Shown piece after piece: positions 1-11,402 of a stretch of DNA of 64,000 nt; the stretch's first letter is position 1, and each line of letters starts with the position of its first letter. The translations under genes and the position numbers were made by a program. The DNA lies in assembly GCF_023343835.1 (NCBI RefSeq), contig NC_064435.1, positions 69,388,134 to 69,452,133 on the forward strand. Direction: 5' to 3'. The DNA comes from Lagopus muta (taxonomy: Eukaryota; Chordata; Aves; Galliformes; Phasianidae). The notes under the pieces were generated by a model. The model searched no databases. It had not been told where the DNA came from and saw only the letters and a list, made by a program, of their open reading frames with translations.

Positions 1-2439
1 TTGTAGACTTGACTGGAAGTTATTTTTCATCTAGCAGTCAGGATTAGCCATGTTTTTTCATATAGTTACGTTAACTTTATAAAACATGAACTTATGTCAT
101 TCAAAGCTCATCCCATAATCCCTTAATTTATTGATCAACATACACTTAGCTTCAAGTACAAATACTGGTATTCATTATTCAGCACTGAAAATTCACATCT
201 GAAGGTAAGAAGCATCACAGGATCGTGTAATAACTTAGGAACATCTACACACTTCTAGCAACATGTAGGACACATGATAACCCCAACAGAGCCTCTGAAA
301 ATAATTGCATGTACAGGAATGTAAGAATTAAGCCAGAGAAACTGAGAACAAAAATAACATGGTTGAATAATGCAAGAAATACTTCTCTATAATTTTCAAG
401 TAGATCCAGAACTGAGCTTATCATATATTTTACACAGACGAATATACCATATTGCAAAGAAACTTTTATCAACTTATTGTTCTTAACAGTCAATCTCTGG
501 TGCTTTAATCCTCCACTAGTCCCTCAAAAGGACTATTTCCAGAATAAAATATTTTTAATATATTTGTGATCTGCTTTATCAGAAGCTGTTTCACATGGCA
601 CAATAATGCTACCACTTTAAAATTATCACCACGCCATGGAACATCTGCAAAGCTATGTAAGACCTGCTGGAAGTCAGACCACTTCCTACAGGCCATGTTG
701 TAACTCTGCAAACAGTTTTTGCTAAGATACCTAAGCCAGAACAGAAGCAAAGAAAAAGTGTTGAGAATCCCATAAAAAGACACTGTCACAAAATATAGCA
801 AAATATATTATGGTATCTAAAAACTCAAGCTCCAAAATAGACTCCCACTGCCACAGCAGTGCAGCAGGCCCCAGGCCATCAAAACAGCAAGTCCCCAATT
901 GCCATGGTGATGCCACAGGAGCTGCAGACAAGCACAGCACCACATGCGGGGATGGCATGGGCTGACCCCAGATGCCCACTGAGCACAAGTCTGCTCCAAG
1001 GCTAACATGAAAAACTTCAGTAAATGTGCTCAGAGCTGACATAAAACATCAACTATATGTGCACGGGCACAGAGCAAATATATCCGAACAGTATCCAAAG
1101 CCTCCTGCCAACCAGAGCCTGCATGGATCCAGCCCCAGATATTTATGGTTAGTAGGTATTGACGTATACTTACTGCTTACAGAAAATACCAATGCCTGGA
1201 GCCCAGCTTTACATCACTAAATCATCAGCAGAATTGGGCACCAACATCGACAGCTTCAGCAGAGAAGAAAAAGAACTGATAACTTCACAATAAACAATTT
1301 ACCTCTGAATAAACTGGTAATACCTATAAGCATTGGAGAAAAAAATTTAAAAAGTAATAATCACACAGGCCAAATTGTTTCATCGCTTCTTTAATTTTAC
1401 ATGGAAATGTACTCTATATCTCAAATCTGGTTTATGTTGTGTCCTCATGATGATCTAGCAGATGCTAAATCAAGTTCTAATATGTAGCTGCACTCTCTTA
1501 ATAACTTCTACAGGTTGTGTTCTAGGACAAGAGCCAGTGGCTAATAATCTTCCCATTATTGATTCTTCCTAGATGGAATGGAAACTCATTTACTTGGCCT
1601 TTTGACACACAAAGACCCTGTCTTGCTTATTACAAATACATATCTATACGTGTAGTTTGGAGGACGCCTTAGCTGGCATGGATTTGTTTTTTACCACAGT
1701 AATTCTCTCTAAGGAGAAGGAAATAGGTAATAAAATATAGCTTCAAAGATGACATGTATGGCATTAGCAGGCAAAAAAGAGAACACATCATGACCTATCT
1801 GCTAGCCACTAACTTCCCACCATTTCCATAGGACTGACCAGCTCAGATCACAAGCTAGAATACATTCAAAAATCCCACTGCGTGCCCAGGCCAAGACACC
1901 AGGGACTAACACATTTTCTTCCATTGAGAACCGTAGACCACAAAAGTTTAACGGTTTAGAAATGCACAAAGAACTGATGAGGAGGATTTTCAGGGACACA
2001 AGATCTTTTAGGTGACAAATTGAAGATAAAGGGTGTATCACTTCAGTAGCTAGACAATTCATTTTAGACAGTATGAAAAAAGATCTCTCTTCTTGTATAA
2101 TAGTAAAGTGGAAATTACAGATCTGTGTGTCACTTCCCTCCCCTGGTATCAATGCTAAAATGATATAATGGAAGAAACCCAGGTTTTTGAGATCACAGTT
2201 AGCTTCATCAAAGCAGTATTTAACAGAAGTGCTTCATGTCCTCTTCTTCTGCTGTTTGCCAACATTTTAAAAATGTATTCTAGAGGAACAGACATTTACC
2301 TAGATGTACCATTTTGCATATCTGTTAGAGAACAAATGCAATTCATCTTACTCTCCTTTTTATTATTAATTGGTAAGACTTCAAGGATGTCTTTATTTTA
2401 CCCCAGTACCAATCTGATTAATGAATGCAAACCTTTCAC
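1..2439. other. Unassigned AT-rich sequence
   Basis: No recognisable exon, RNA gene or mobile element. The somewhat GC-richer patch at about 820-1,010 has a minus-strand open frame, but its translation has no family features and no splice signals frame it. Most likely intron or intergenic DNA. Confidence 0.5.
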
Positions 2440-2640
2440 CTTTCAATTGCATAATAAATTCTGACTGCTTCGTGAAACTGATTAAGCCTGTCATACCCCT
2501 GTCCATGGATAACATAAAACGCATGTTTGGTACAGAACCAATTATCTTTTACTGATGGAGGCATTCTTTCTTCCTTTGCTTCCCCTCTCCCCCTCCCTTT
2601 CTTTTTATACCTGCCAAGTCCTCTTGCTGACATCTTTCTA
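2440..2640 (-). CDS. Candidate internal coding exon with a TPR-like motif
   Basis: Seen: on the minus strand a pyrimidine-rich acceptor (ending TTCTGCAG) precedes a 201-bp segment that ends at an AAG|GTGAAA donor. One frame is open across all 67 codons, and the segment keeps frame (phase 2 in, phase 2 out). The first half of the translation is very basic (YKKKGRGRG), from a purine-rich tract. The second half, NWFCTKHAFYVIHGQGYDRL followed by NQFHEAVRIYYAIE, fits the tetratricopeptide spacing at several positions (aromatic 4, Gly 8, Tyr 11, aromatic 17, Ala 20, Tyr 24), with Ile instead of Ala at 27. The frame meets a stop right after the donor. Known: TPR repeats are helical protein-interaction modules. 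Inference: this could be an exon of a minus-strand TPR-family gene whose promoter may be the CpG island at 23-24 kb. I cannot name the gene. A chance open frame remains possible because the purine tract is low in complexity. Confidence 0.3.
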
Positions 2641-5435
2641 CTGCAGAACAGCGAAAAGCAAATAATGAAACAAATATTCTCATGTTTTCGAGATTCAAAC
2701 AAGAGTATTGCCTTGGGTTAATTCTCTACAGGATATTTCTGTCAAGTATTGGAAGACCTCAAGAATATACAGTTTCAGACATTCAGCTACTCCATAAAAC
2801 ATGCTGGAAGATGCCAAATAAAACAAACATGGTTGTAACAGACAGGGTTGACCTCAGGATGTGCTACTCAGGCCTCATAAAAATACAGCATTAAGAAGGA
2901 CATGCAGCCCACATAAAGAAGGAATTTGACAAGATCTCCATCAGTCCAACCTAACCAACCTATGTTTTGTTGATCCTGTGATAGTGACAACAAACAAGTA
3001 GCACTCACTCAGGGCACAGTGAGCAACCGAAGGGGAACTAGAAAATACTGGCGACACAGAGGGGAAAGGTAGATGCAGTATACTGCTCTTTCCCAACATA
3101 ATTAAATGCTTGTCCAGTAGAAAAACATAGAAATCATAGGATGATCCCAAAGAAATAATTTTCATTCTCTGTTCTATTAAGTAGGTCTGTAAAAGAGCTG
3201 GAACCATCAGCTCCAAGCAAGTAATGAGCACTGTGCCTCATCTATGGGAGAGTGACTATATTTGCATTCAACACAATTAAAACATAAACAGCCATGCGTT
3301 ATTTGGCAAACAGAATGCATTTTTTTCCCCCACTACTGGGTATTATCAAACGTCAAAGAGATCCCATGGAGCCAAAACAACGAGTGCTAATAATAAAATA
3401 AAATCTACTTATGCCTTCAAGAGCGTACGGATCTGAAGATAAACTTGGATGACAAGATCACATGCAAAAGTTAAAGCAGAAACATTTCCAATTCTTTTTC
3501 CAAGAATGCACTCTTGCAAAAAATGAATGGTTTTTCATGTTTGTTTGGGTTTTTTTTCTTTGTTCTGTTTAGGGTCCATTTTTTCTTGTACAATGTTTGG
3601 GAAGAGGAAGTTTTCAAATGTGCAGATGTTTGTGATCACACACTAGCAGCCTGCTGAGAAACATAACTGGTATCAAGAATGAAGTTATTCAGTCATTCGC
3701 AAATCGCTGTTCAAAACTGTTGCTCTCAGTCAAAGAGGTGATTAATGGAGTCCAGCAATGACACAGACTACCCCCTGCCCTTGCAAGCTCTTTGATCTTA
3801 ATGCACTTAAGCTACTGAAGTAAACAAACCAATCTGGGTGTTCAGTTAGCTCATTGTCTCATTAAAAATTATTTGACTAGACAAGTGGTAAAAGAATATT
3901 GCACATGTCCCCAGATTCAATTTGGCATTCTGTAATCATAGCAGCAATTACATTTGGAAAAAGTCAAGAAATTAACAGTGGCAGAAAATGCTCAACCTTT
4001 CATTACGGACTTTCATGTGCAATGAAGTTAATATCTTCTAATCACCAGAGTACAGCAAAAACGTTCCTGTGTGTTTCAAAGAGGCCCCCGGTAACTACAG
4101 ACAGCAGGCAGAAGTCTCGATGTTGGCAAATTTTATGTTCAAAACATAACAACATGTTGTCTCTCTCAGCTAGGAGACCTGCAGATTACAACTTCAACAT
4201 CCCTCAAGAACACCCTAGAGTCTGGTGTCAGACTGCACTTGGCATTTCATGCAGGCACAAGTCTTTCTTGCATGTTTTATGATTGAGACTGCAAGTCTGG
4301 ACGTAGCAAATCATAGTACCAGGGCTAAGGCATTTTGCTTCTTTATTTAAATGCCCAATGCCCTGCTTTAGTTCAGCTTAAATAAAAAACATGAAATCAC
4401 AATACCTGCAAACTGTGCGTATACTCAGAAATAGAGTGACTACCATGGGGGGCATGGAGAGAAGTCGCATTGTTGGTACCCAGATATGGCTTAGACAGGC
4501 TGACAGCAGTCTGCTGTACAAGAAGCGTAGCAGGGAGCACCAACCAGGGTGTGGACCAATGACCACTTTAATTCCTTTTAAAGGGTACTGTGTATCACAG
4601 CTATGTACCACGTTGGACTGTCCCACAGTAACCGGGGCATCCCACAGTGTTATTGCCGATTGCTGTTATCGTTGTCACAGAGTGCAGAAAGGAAAAAAAA
4701 AATTAAGTGGCATCACGTAAAGTGGAGCTGACAGCTTGCCATCTTTGCTTTTATAAAATGTCACTGTCCACATATTTCACAATATATCAAAGGCTGCTTT
4801 CAAACCTTCACGGTAGTTACCAGAGTCTCATCTTTCATCACATTCCTCCTGACAAATTAATACCAACTTCCCATATCTTATGAATGAGAGCAACGTATGT
4901 TTTCTACATATCCTGATCAGCCTCTCTGCTCTTAACTGACTCCAAACCCATCCCCTAACACCCTTCTCCTTCCTGACCACTCATCACAATCTCTATTTTC
5001 ATTTTCTCAGATGAGAATTTTTAGTAAGTGTTCTACACGTACCAAAAGCACTGTAACCTGACATAAACTTTGAAAAGCTTGTTTAAATTTAACACAACAC
5101 AAGACAGAAGAAAAGAATACTTTTCTTTGGTTGCACAACACAGTCATCACCCAAGAAGTGCAATAACAGTACCATTTCCATACTGACATAGAAATAATCC
5201 ACTCCAAACGCAAAGCTCTGGTGTGACAGGACATCTTAGTAGATGATGTTACCATCTGGTAAATTCTCAGCAGATGGATGATCTGCGAGACCAAAGGCAT
5301 GCAAAAGTGATGAGTCAAAAATAGCTGAGGAAATAAGGAAAATACTTATTCTGCGCATCAATTCCGAAATTGAAGGGGTAAGAAAACAAAACAAGCAAAT
5401 AGTAATAATAATAATGAAAGCTGTAGTCAACTTAC
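2641..5435. other. Unassigned AT-rich sequence
   Basis: No supported gene. The stretch at 4,391-4,720 differs in composition, with more CpG and fewer homopolymers, and is discussed as a finding. Elsewhere only short poly-A and poly-T runs are seen. Confidence 0.45.
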
Positions 5436-5456
5436 CTTCAGAAACAATTTCATTCA
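5436..5456 (-). CDS. Candidate 21-bp in-frame microexon
   Basis: Seen: on the minus strand a CTAAC branch-point-like sequence lies about 20 nt upstream of a pyrimidine tract and TAG acceptor (CTTTGGCCTTTTTGTAG). Then come 21 bases and a near-consensus donor, GAAG|GTAAGTTG. Only one frame is open (xTG AAT GAA ATT GTT TCT GAA Gxx), giving N-E-I-V-S-E between split codons, phase 1 in and out. Known: 3n microexons of 3-27 nt with very strong flanking signals are typical of neuronal and muscle genes. Inference: possible alternative cassette of a minus-strand gene. Its phase does not match the 2,440 candidate directly, so either another exon lies between them or one of the two is not real. Confidence 0.25.
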
Positions 5457-5651
5457 CTACAAAAAGGCCAAAGGTTAGCCCCAGCCACTACTGTTATATG
5501 GTTTTAGTAAAGACTTTTGCCACCACTCCCCGTTCACCCACTGTAGACCCTAGAACACAGGAGAACCTATCACCTCTGGGCTGCAAAATTCAATATGTGG
5601 TAACTTTAACCATCTTAATCTCCCCTAAGCTTACTTCTAACTCTAACTTAC

Positions 5652-5975
5652 TGTATAGTCAATGAATATAAAGATGTTATAATTATGAAATAAACAAGGG
5701 AGTTTGGCAAAGCAGATTATAATAACAAAAAGAGAATAGATAGAAAGCTTACCCACGCCCTGGGCTCACTGCAAAACTCCAGAGGAGGGATCTCCAGAAC
5801 AGATCCTTTCCCACTGGTAGTCAGCTCTTAAATGGGTCTAGGAGAGGTGGAGCCAGGCTCCACCCCTTCCAGCAGCGCAGGTGAATTGCCTTCACCTGTG
5901 TTTCTGTGGCTGATTCATTGCTCGCCTCAGGTGATCAATCAGAGGTTCAGACCATGGTGCAGCAGTTCCCATACA
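5652..5975 (-). mobile_element. Solo LTR, copy 1 of a three-copy endogenous retrovirus LTR family
   Basis: A 324-bp unit begins TGTATA and ends ATACA, so it has the TG...CA ends of a retroviral LTR. Flanking 5-bp target repeats are imperfect (CTTAC left, CCTAC right). It aligns over its full length with 6,512-6,836 and 36,894-37,234. Minus orientation is inferred from a TTTAAG TATA-like box about 150 bp from the right-hand end and a GGGTAAGC donor-like site beyond it. This copy differs most from the other two at its left end. No gag, pol or env remnant flanks it, so it is a solo LTR left by recombination. Confidence 0.8.
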
Positions 5976-6511
5976 CCTACCAACAGACCAACTCCCTTGT
6001 TGCATTTATAGCACAAAGAAACATGGAAGTTCTTAAGGAAAAATAACCATACATTTCCAGCAAGAAGTATCTGCACATTGAATAGGTCCTAAAAGCGAAG
6101 TGAAATATAAGAAAATTATATTGACTTGCTAATATATTACAAAAAGCATTTACAGTTTTAGTAGGCCCCTTTTCAGCTTTTAAGTTTTATGTCCTACTTT
6201 CTGGTCTATTAAAAGAATTCTTTGCTTTTTAATTTTAATTATCTTCTCTTTACCCTTTCTTCGTTTTTCAGCACGACAGGATATTATTACTCCTTGTGGG
6301 AAATGCTCTGTGATAAATAGACACGACCACTGCTTTAAAGCTGTGTTTAATTCCTCTTAACTTCCTCTCTCAGAAGCAGCTTGCCATTGAGCACCTACTC
6401 TTTTTGAAGGAGCTTCATACATAAATCCAATTTCAAGAACCAAAACAAAGAGCATTAACTGCTGCCATAAAAACCGGACTTTGCAACATAGTGAAGCGAT
6501 AGATACCAAAA
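5976..6511. other. Spacer between two solo LTRs
   Basis: AT-rich host sequence with no retroviral coding remnant and no primer-binding site visible. The two flanking LTRs each carry their own target-site repeats, so this is not the deleted interior of a single provirus. Confidence 0.6.
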
Positions 6512-6836
6512 TGTATAAATTAAAGAATATTAGGATGTTATAATCACAAAATAAACAAGAGAGTTAGGCAAAGTAGACTATGATAACAAAAGAGAATAAA
6601 TAGAAGGCTTACCCCTATCCTGGGCTCACCCACAAAAGCCAGCAGAGGCGATCTCCAGAAGAGATCTTTCCCCCCTGGTAGCCAGCTCTTAAATGGGTCT
6701 AGGAGGGGTAGAGCCAGGCTCCACCCCTTCTGGCAGCACAGGTGAATTGCCTTCACCTGTGCTCCTCTGGCTGATTCATTGCTCGCCTCAGGTGATCAAT
6801 CAGAGATTCAGGCCATGATTCAGCAGTTCCTATACA
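6512..6836 (-). mobile_element. Solo LTR, copy 2, with perfect target-site duplication
   Basis: A 325-bp unit with TGTATA...TATACA ends is flanked on both sides by CAAAA, a perfect 5-bp target duplication that fixes the element boundaries. It is highly similar to copies at 5,652 and 36,894. The 5-bp duplication fits ERVL-like or some class I avian retroviruses. Minus orientation is inferred from a TTTAAG box near 6,690. No internal viral sequence is attached. Confidence 0.88.
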
Positions 6837-8362
6837 CAAAATTTGGAAAATCTGAAGCCCTGTGGATTTGCGTGCCACTTCCCATACAATTTTCTCATTC
6901 AAACTCTACGAAACATCATTTTGTTTAATGCAAAGGACAAAGGAAAGCAGGCACACAGCTTTTTAGCAAAGGCTTCTTTGTTAAAGCTGTTCGTACTACT
7001 AGCAGATGCAGCTTCTTATAATGTCACTCAAGCTGAAGCTCTGTCAGATAAAAATCTTCCCCAGTCTGTTACCTGTCCAAAGTTGAGAAATTTCATTGTT
7101 TTCAATTATGTTTTGTGGAAAGTGGATAAGGGTGATCTGACAGTGTCAAGATAACAGAAAACTGTTTAAAAGTCAATAAATGCTGTTAATGATTTCTATG
7201 TCTGATAGCTAAAATTGGCATTTCAGCCTCCTAACAAAGTCAGGGAACTACAGAGAACTCAGTAAGGCATCAGATAAAGAATAAAAGCTCCCTACTGCTC
7301 AGTCAATAGCCATCCTGAAATGAAAAAAGCAGGATGGGCAGTTTTCTGAAGACAATGCAGGTGTTAATTGTACAAGAAAATAGCTAAAAATCATAGTTTG
7401 CTCTTCTCTCTACAGTGTTTGTGGGTTTTTTTATTTGTTTTAAACAAAAACCTCACCTTTCACCTTTATCTTGGGCAGCAAGATCTTGCATCATCCCATG
7501 TTTCCAAACGTCTCCCAAGCTGTTTGTCAATCTGTCCTAAAATGCCACGTTTTAAAGATCTAGTCGTGTTTTCTACTTCACTAGAAAGGCTATGGTTGTC
7601 ACCTTAGTAAGCCGAAGCCTTTCTGAACTTCCAAATTTAAGACGTTTTTTAAAATATTTAGGTTGCCACTAAGAAGAGCTTGAAAATATCATCAGGATTT
7701 TTTCCTTATGTCAGAATATTAGCAGCTTTAAAGTATTTATTCATTGTTGTTATTTTTATGTTCAAGCTCATGCAACTTGGATACTGCTGACCTATTTATC
7801 CATAGGGACCTTCCACTGAAGCAGTGGAGGATTTGTCAACTGCATGTAGAAATTTATTTCTCTTGCTTGACAAGACAAAGTCAATGTAGGCCTTTACATT
7901 TTAATATATCTGATTATGATAATTTTTTTTTCTATATTTGCATGCCTTCATTACTGGTATTATATTAAGATACCGAGTATAATTTTGCTAGATCCCACAA
8001 CGCAATATTCAGTTTTCCCCAAAATTAATTCTGTACTGCATGCTTTCTTAGAAGGCTCCTTTTGGTGCTTGCGTCTACTGTTTATCTGCAGATGTAAAAT
8101 TAAAAACACACATATACTTGGCTAGTGAAATAGATCTGCAGAACTCACCTCCACTTCAAGCTAATGCACTAAGTTATGTTCTGGTGAATGCTCTTCTAAC
8201 GCCATTCAATTCCACAGTAGTACAGCTCTCACATACATTCTTTTGAGATGCCCCTACTAAAGGCATGCTACAGTCAGATTTATTTTGATCAGGAAAGGCC
8301 CACTTTTCTTTACGAAATCCCTTATCTTATTAAGTGTTCCCACAATAGCAGAGCTATATAAT

Positions 8363-8397
8363 TAAAATAAAATAAAATAAGATAAAATAAAATAAAT
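8363..8397. repeat. (AAAAT)n simple repeat
   Basis: About seven AAAAT units with one G interruption. Confidence 0.9.
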
Positions 8398-9308
8398 CTA
8401 AACTTAAGCTATCAAATTCACTGAGCTGTAGGACTTCCATTTCTACAAGGACTAAAAGCATTCAAAACTTCATAGCTCATAGAAGAAGAGAAACCAGTAA
8501 AGGTGTCCTTGTCAGCTCATCCCTTTATTGTGTGGTATCACTGCCGGTTACAGGTGCAGCCTAGCACCACACTCTCAAATCACTTCCCCTTTCCTAAGGG
8601 ATGCTTTACAAAGACAGAAAAAGAGAAGAAAGAGAACTCCGCCCTGAAGACCCACATTTTGAAAAGCTATATGACAACATCAGGAGAGATAAAAACGAGA
8701 TGACTTCAACACACTCACTTTTACCACTTTTATGGCTTTTTTTCTTCTGCTATCAAAATACAAGTGCCTCTCAGATCCCATCACTATTTCAAAGCCTACC
8801 AGTGACCTACTTAGGCAAATAAACAGAAAGAACCCCTGCCACTAATCTTTGGACAAATTACACTTCTGCCTTACCCTTTGTACTTGTTATACCACTGTGT
8901 CTGTACCCATAGATTGGTTTCTCTGTAGCAGTGAATATTACATCTAAAAATTAAACCTCTTCACGATATGATTATCTAAACTACCAGCAGTGAAACTGAG
9001 TGAAAATATTAAATATCCTTTAATTTAAGGTTGGAGAATACTTTATTCCTCAAGAAGTCACTAAAATTCATGCAAGTGTTCAGTTGTGGAGAACTGTAAT
9101 AAACTGTACTTAAAAGAGTGTGAAGAAAGCAACAAAGATCTGCAGACAAATTTGAAAAAACAGAGTAGAAATCTCTCCTCATTCTTAAAAGTAATGAGTT
9201 TAAAAGCCAGAAATTGCTATTCTTAGCAATGACCTCAAAAAATTATAGGACTTATTAAGATACTCTGAATTCCACAAGTGATGGCAACATGTAGTTAAAA
9301 CATTATCC

Positions 9309-9326
9309 AAAAAAAAAAAAAAAAAA
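9309..9326. repeat. Poly-A run, 18 bases
   Basis: Uninterrupted A homopolymer with no recognisable retroposed body beside it. Confidence 0.9.
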
Positions 9327-9475
9327 CCACATTAATTTTCTTTGTAGATACTCTAAAGAGGATAATTAGCCTTATACACACACAAAGTTAGGTTGTCTTT
9401 CTTGTAGCCCCCTCCAGACACATGTATATATATATACACATATTGAGAGGGAGTTACATGTCTGCTTTGGGTGAG

Positions 9476-9515
9476 TTTTGTTGTTGTTTGTTTTGTTGTT
9501 GTTTGTTTTGTTTTT
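9476..9515. repeat. T/G tandem repeat
   Basis: Two near-identical copies of a 17-base TTG/TTTG unit. Confidence 0.8.
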
Positions 9516-9805
9516 AATAAAAGAACAACCTATACTTAACAAACCAGAAGAAAATCTTGCCTTACTTGTTCAGGTCATTTCAATGGATTTTAAAGAAACC
9601 TTCTGCTCAGAGTCCTTGAAAGTCCTTAAGAAATCTTATTCCATCAGTCTTTCCAGAAAGGCACAGGAGAACACAGGACAATGGAATGGAAAAGCCAGTA
9701 CAAACTTTCCCCATAAAACTAATCTGAACCTAATGCAATTTGCATAAACGTTCACACAATTAATCAAACCATAATAATAGAGTTCTGCTTTCCCTTAAGC
9801 CTTAC

Positions 9806-9868
9806 CTTCCCCTGATGCAAGGAACAGCAGTTTTCCCCAAGCTTATTTGGCCAAAGCCTATCATAATG
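9806..9868 (-). CDS. Candidate 63-bp exon
   Basis: Seen: on the minus strand a good acceptor (ACTATCTTACTTGCAG) is followed by 63 bases and a strong donor (GGAAG|GTAAGGC). Two of three frames are open. One reads HYDRLWPNKLGENCC, the other IMIGFGQISLGKTAV. The second would join in phase to the 2,440-2,640 candidate (both phase 2). Length is a multiple of three. Known: nothing in either translation identifies a family. Inference: either a small exon of a minus-strand gene or a chance pairing of splice-like signals. Confidence 0.22.
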
Positions 9869-10666
9869 CTGCAAGTAAGATAGTATGATGTGAAACAAAT
9901 CACTCACAACCCTGATGACTGAGTGTGTGTTTGTACATTATCAGAAATACATCACAATCTACGTCTACTGTCAGCTGCACCTCACTGGCATTCTGCCCTG
10001 GCTTCCATTCAGGACTGGAGCTCCCTGCATGGGACCTTGCTGGCCAGCACCTTGCCTTAATGCTTATGAAATGCACTACATGTTTTGATGTCCTATAAAG
10101 AACAACAGTAATCAAAGTCAGTCAGTTTTGCTTAAAACCATAAAATAAGTTCAGTCCTCCTTGAGCAACAGAGGGTGTTGAATACTGTTAGCTCTTCTGA
10201 GCACCTGCAATATCATACCCAGGATACACTGCTAATTTTAGAGTGCTGGATGCATGCCACCATAGGATAAGTTATTTTTACTGAGTCTTGATGTGTCCAT
10301 CCCACTGCACATCTCCACTTCTAAAGTGCTACTGTAAGGTTATTAAAGTTTCCAGTTACCACTTGGCTTAAAACTGCAATCTACTACAAAGCTCTTCGGA
10401 TAAACTCTTCCTCATATTCTGAAGATCTTCACACAATATAACTAAAATGAATATCTGGAAACAGTATAACTAGCAGAAGTCAGCTGTGGTATACATTGTT
10501 TCCTCCTCTCCCAAAGTCTTTCTCACCAAAACCACAAATAATAGTATTTAACTATTATTCCTGCTACTTTCAGTTCAATGAACAAAAAAAAAGCTGCACA
10601 GAAACAGCTTTCACCTTATAGGGTAACTCTTTCAGTAGTCTATTCTATACTGATCGCAACTATGTC

Positions 10667-10681
10667 TTTTTTTTTTTTTTT
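10667..10681. repeat. Poly-T run, 15 bases
   Basis: Uninterrupted T homopolymer. Confidence 0.9.
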
Positions 10682-11314
10682 GATAAAAGCAATAAAGAAA
10701 CACGGTGATAACTGCATCAGTATATTTCACATAAAAACATGGATGTTGGGAAATTCCATTAACCAAGTTTTAATTTAGACCTAAAAGTCTCTGAGTAAAA
10801 TGAACAATGCAGTTTTCCATAAGCATTTATACTACAGAGCTGCTGTCTTGCTTTCCCAAAGAGATAATACTGACCAAGCTATCAGGGCAGAAAATTTGGG
10901 ACAAGCTTTAGCAATGAGGATTTAAGATTTCTACCCTTCTGCTCACACGTACTTCTTCCCTTACTTTTCAACAGGTAGACTGGGACTGAACAGAGAATTC
11001 TCTCCTGTCATGATGGATTTCTGCACATTTTTAATCACAGGGATTTAAATGAGAGCACGGTACTTGGCATGCATCCGTGTGCAAACAATAAGACATCCTC
11101 TGCCAAAATCTCCAGTGAAGACAATCCCAATAGTCATAGAAATGTCAGCCAGAAACAGTTACGTGAAGCATAAAAACCCATGAGAAGAAAAAAAAAGTAT
11201 TTATTTATTAAATTAAAGACCAATTTTTCCATTCTAATACTTCTGATCTGTTTTTATGGGTTTTCTCAGGTATGCTTAATTAAAACCAGTCATCAACACC
11301 AACTTTGTTCAGAA

Positions 11315-11402
11315 GAGCAATTAATGAATATGGCATAGAGCAGCTTAGCCCTGGAGGAGACTCTGACATTTGTTCACGGTGAAGACTGTTCATTAATTGC
11401 TC
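11315..11402. repeat. 14-bp perfect inverted repeat with homeodomain-type cores
   Basis: GAGCAATTAATGAA at 11,315-11,328 is repeated as its exact reverse complement at 11,389-11,402, leaving a 60-bp loop. Each arm contains CAATTAATGA, built on a TAAT/ATTA core of the kind homeodomain proteins bind. It could be a paired regulatory site or a cruciform or RNA stem. Confidence 0.75.

Larger units (their letters stand above)
6837..9805. other. Unassigned AT-rich sequence
   Basis: No supported gene. A donor-like GTGAGTTC on the minus strand near 8,146 lacks a good partner acceptor. Simple repeats in this stretch are listed separately. Confidence 0.45.

Noticed and set aside
305-335. GGAATGTAAG resembling the miR-1/miR-206 seed region
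   Set aside because: Only the first ten bases fit; the remainder differs and no hairpin partner is present.
2941-3000. CAGTCCAACCTAACCAACC resembling a CR1 tail
   Set aside because: Only a few bases agree, and neighbouring CR1 blocks are missing.
3899-4282. 127-codon plus-strand open frame
   Set aside because: No splice framing, no family signature and no start context; consistent with chance.
5652-6836. Single provirus with two LTRs and a deleted interior
   Set aside because: Each LTR has its own flanking 5-bp duplication, and the spacer has no retroviral sequence.
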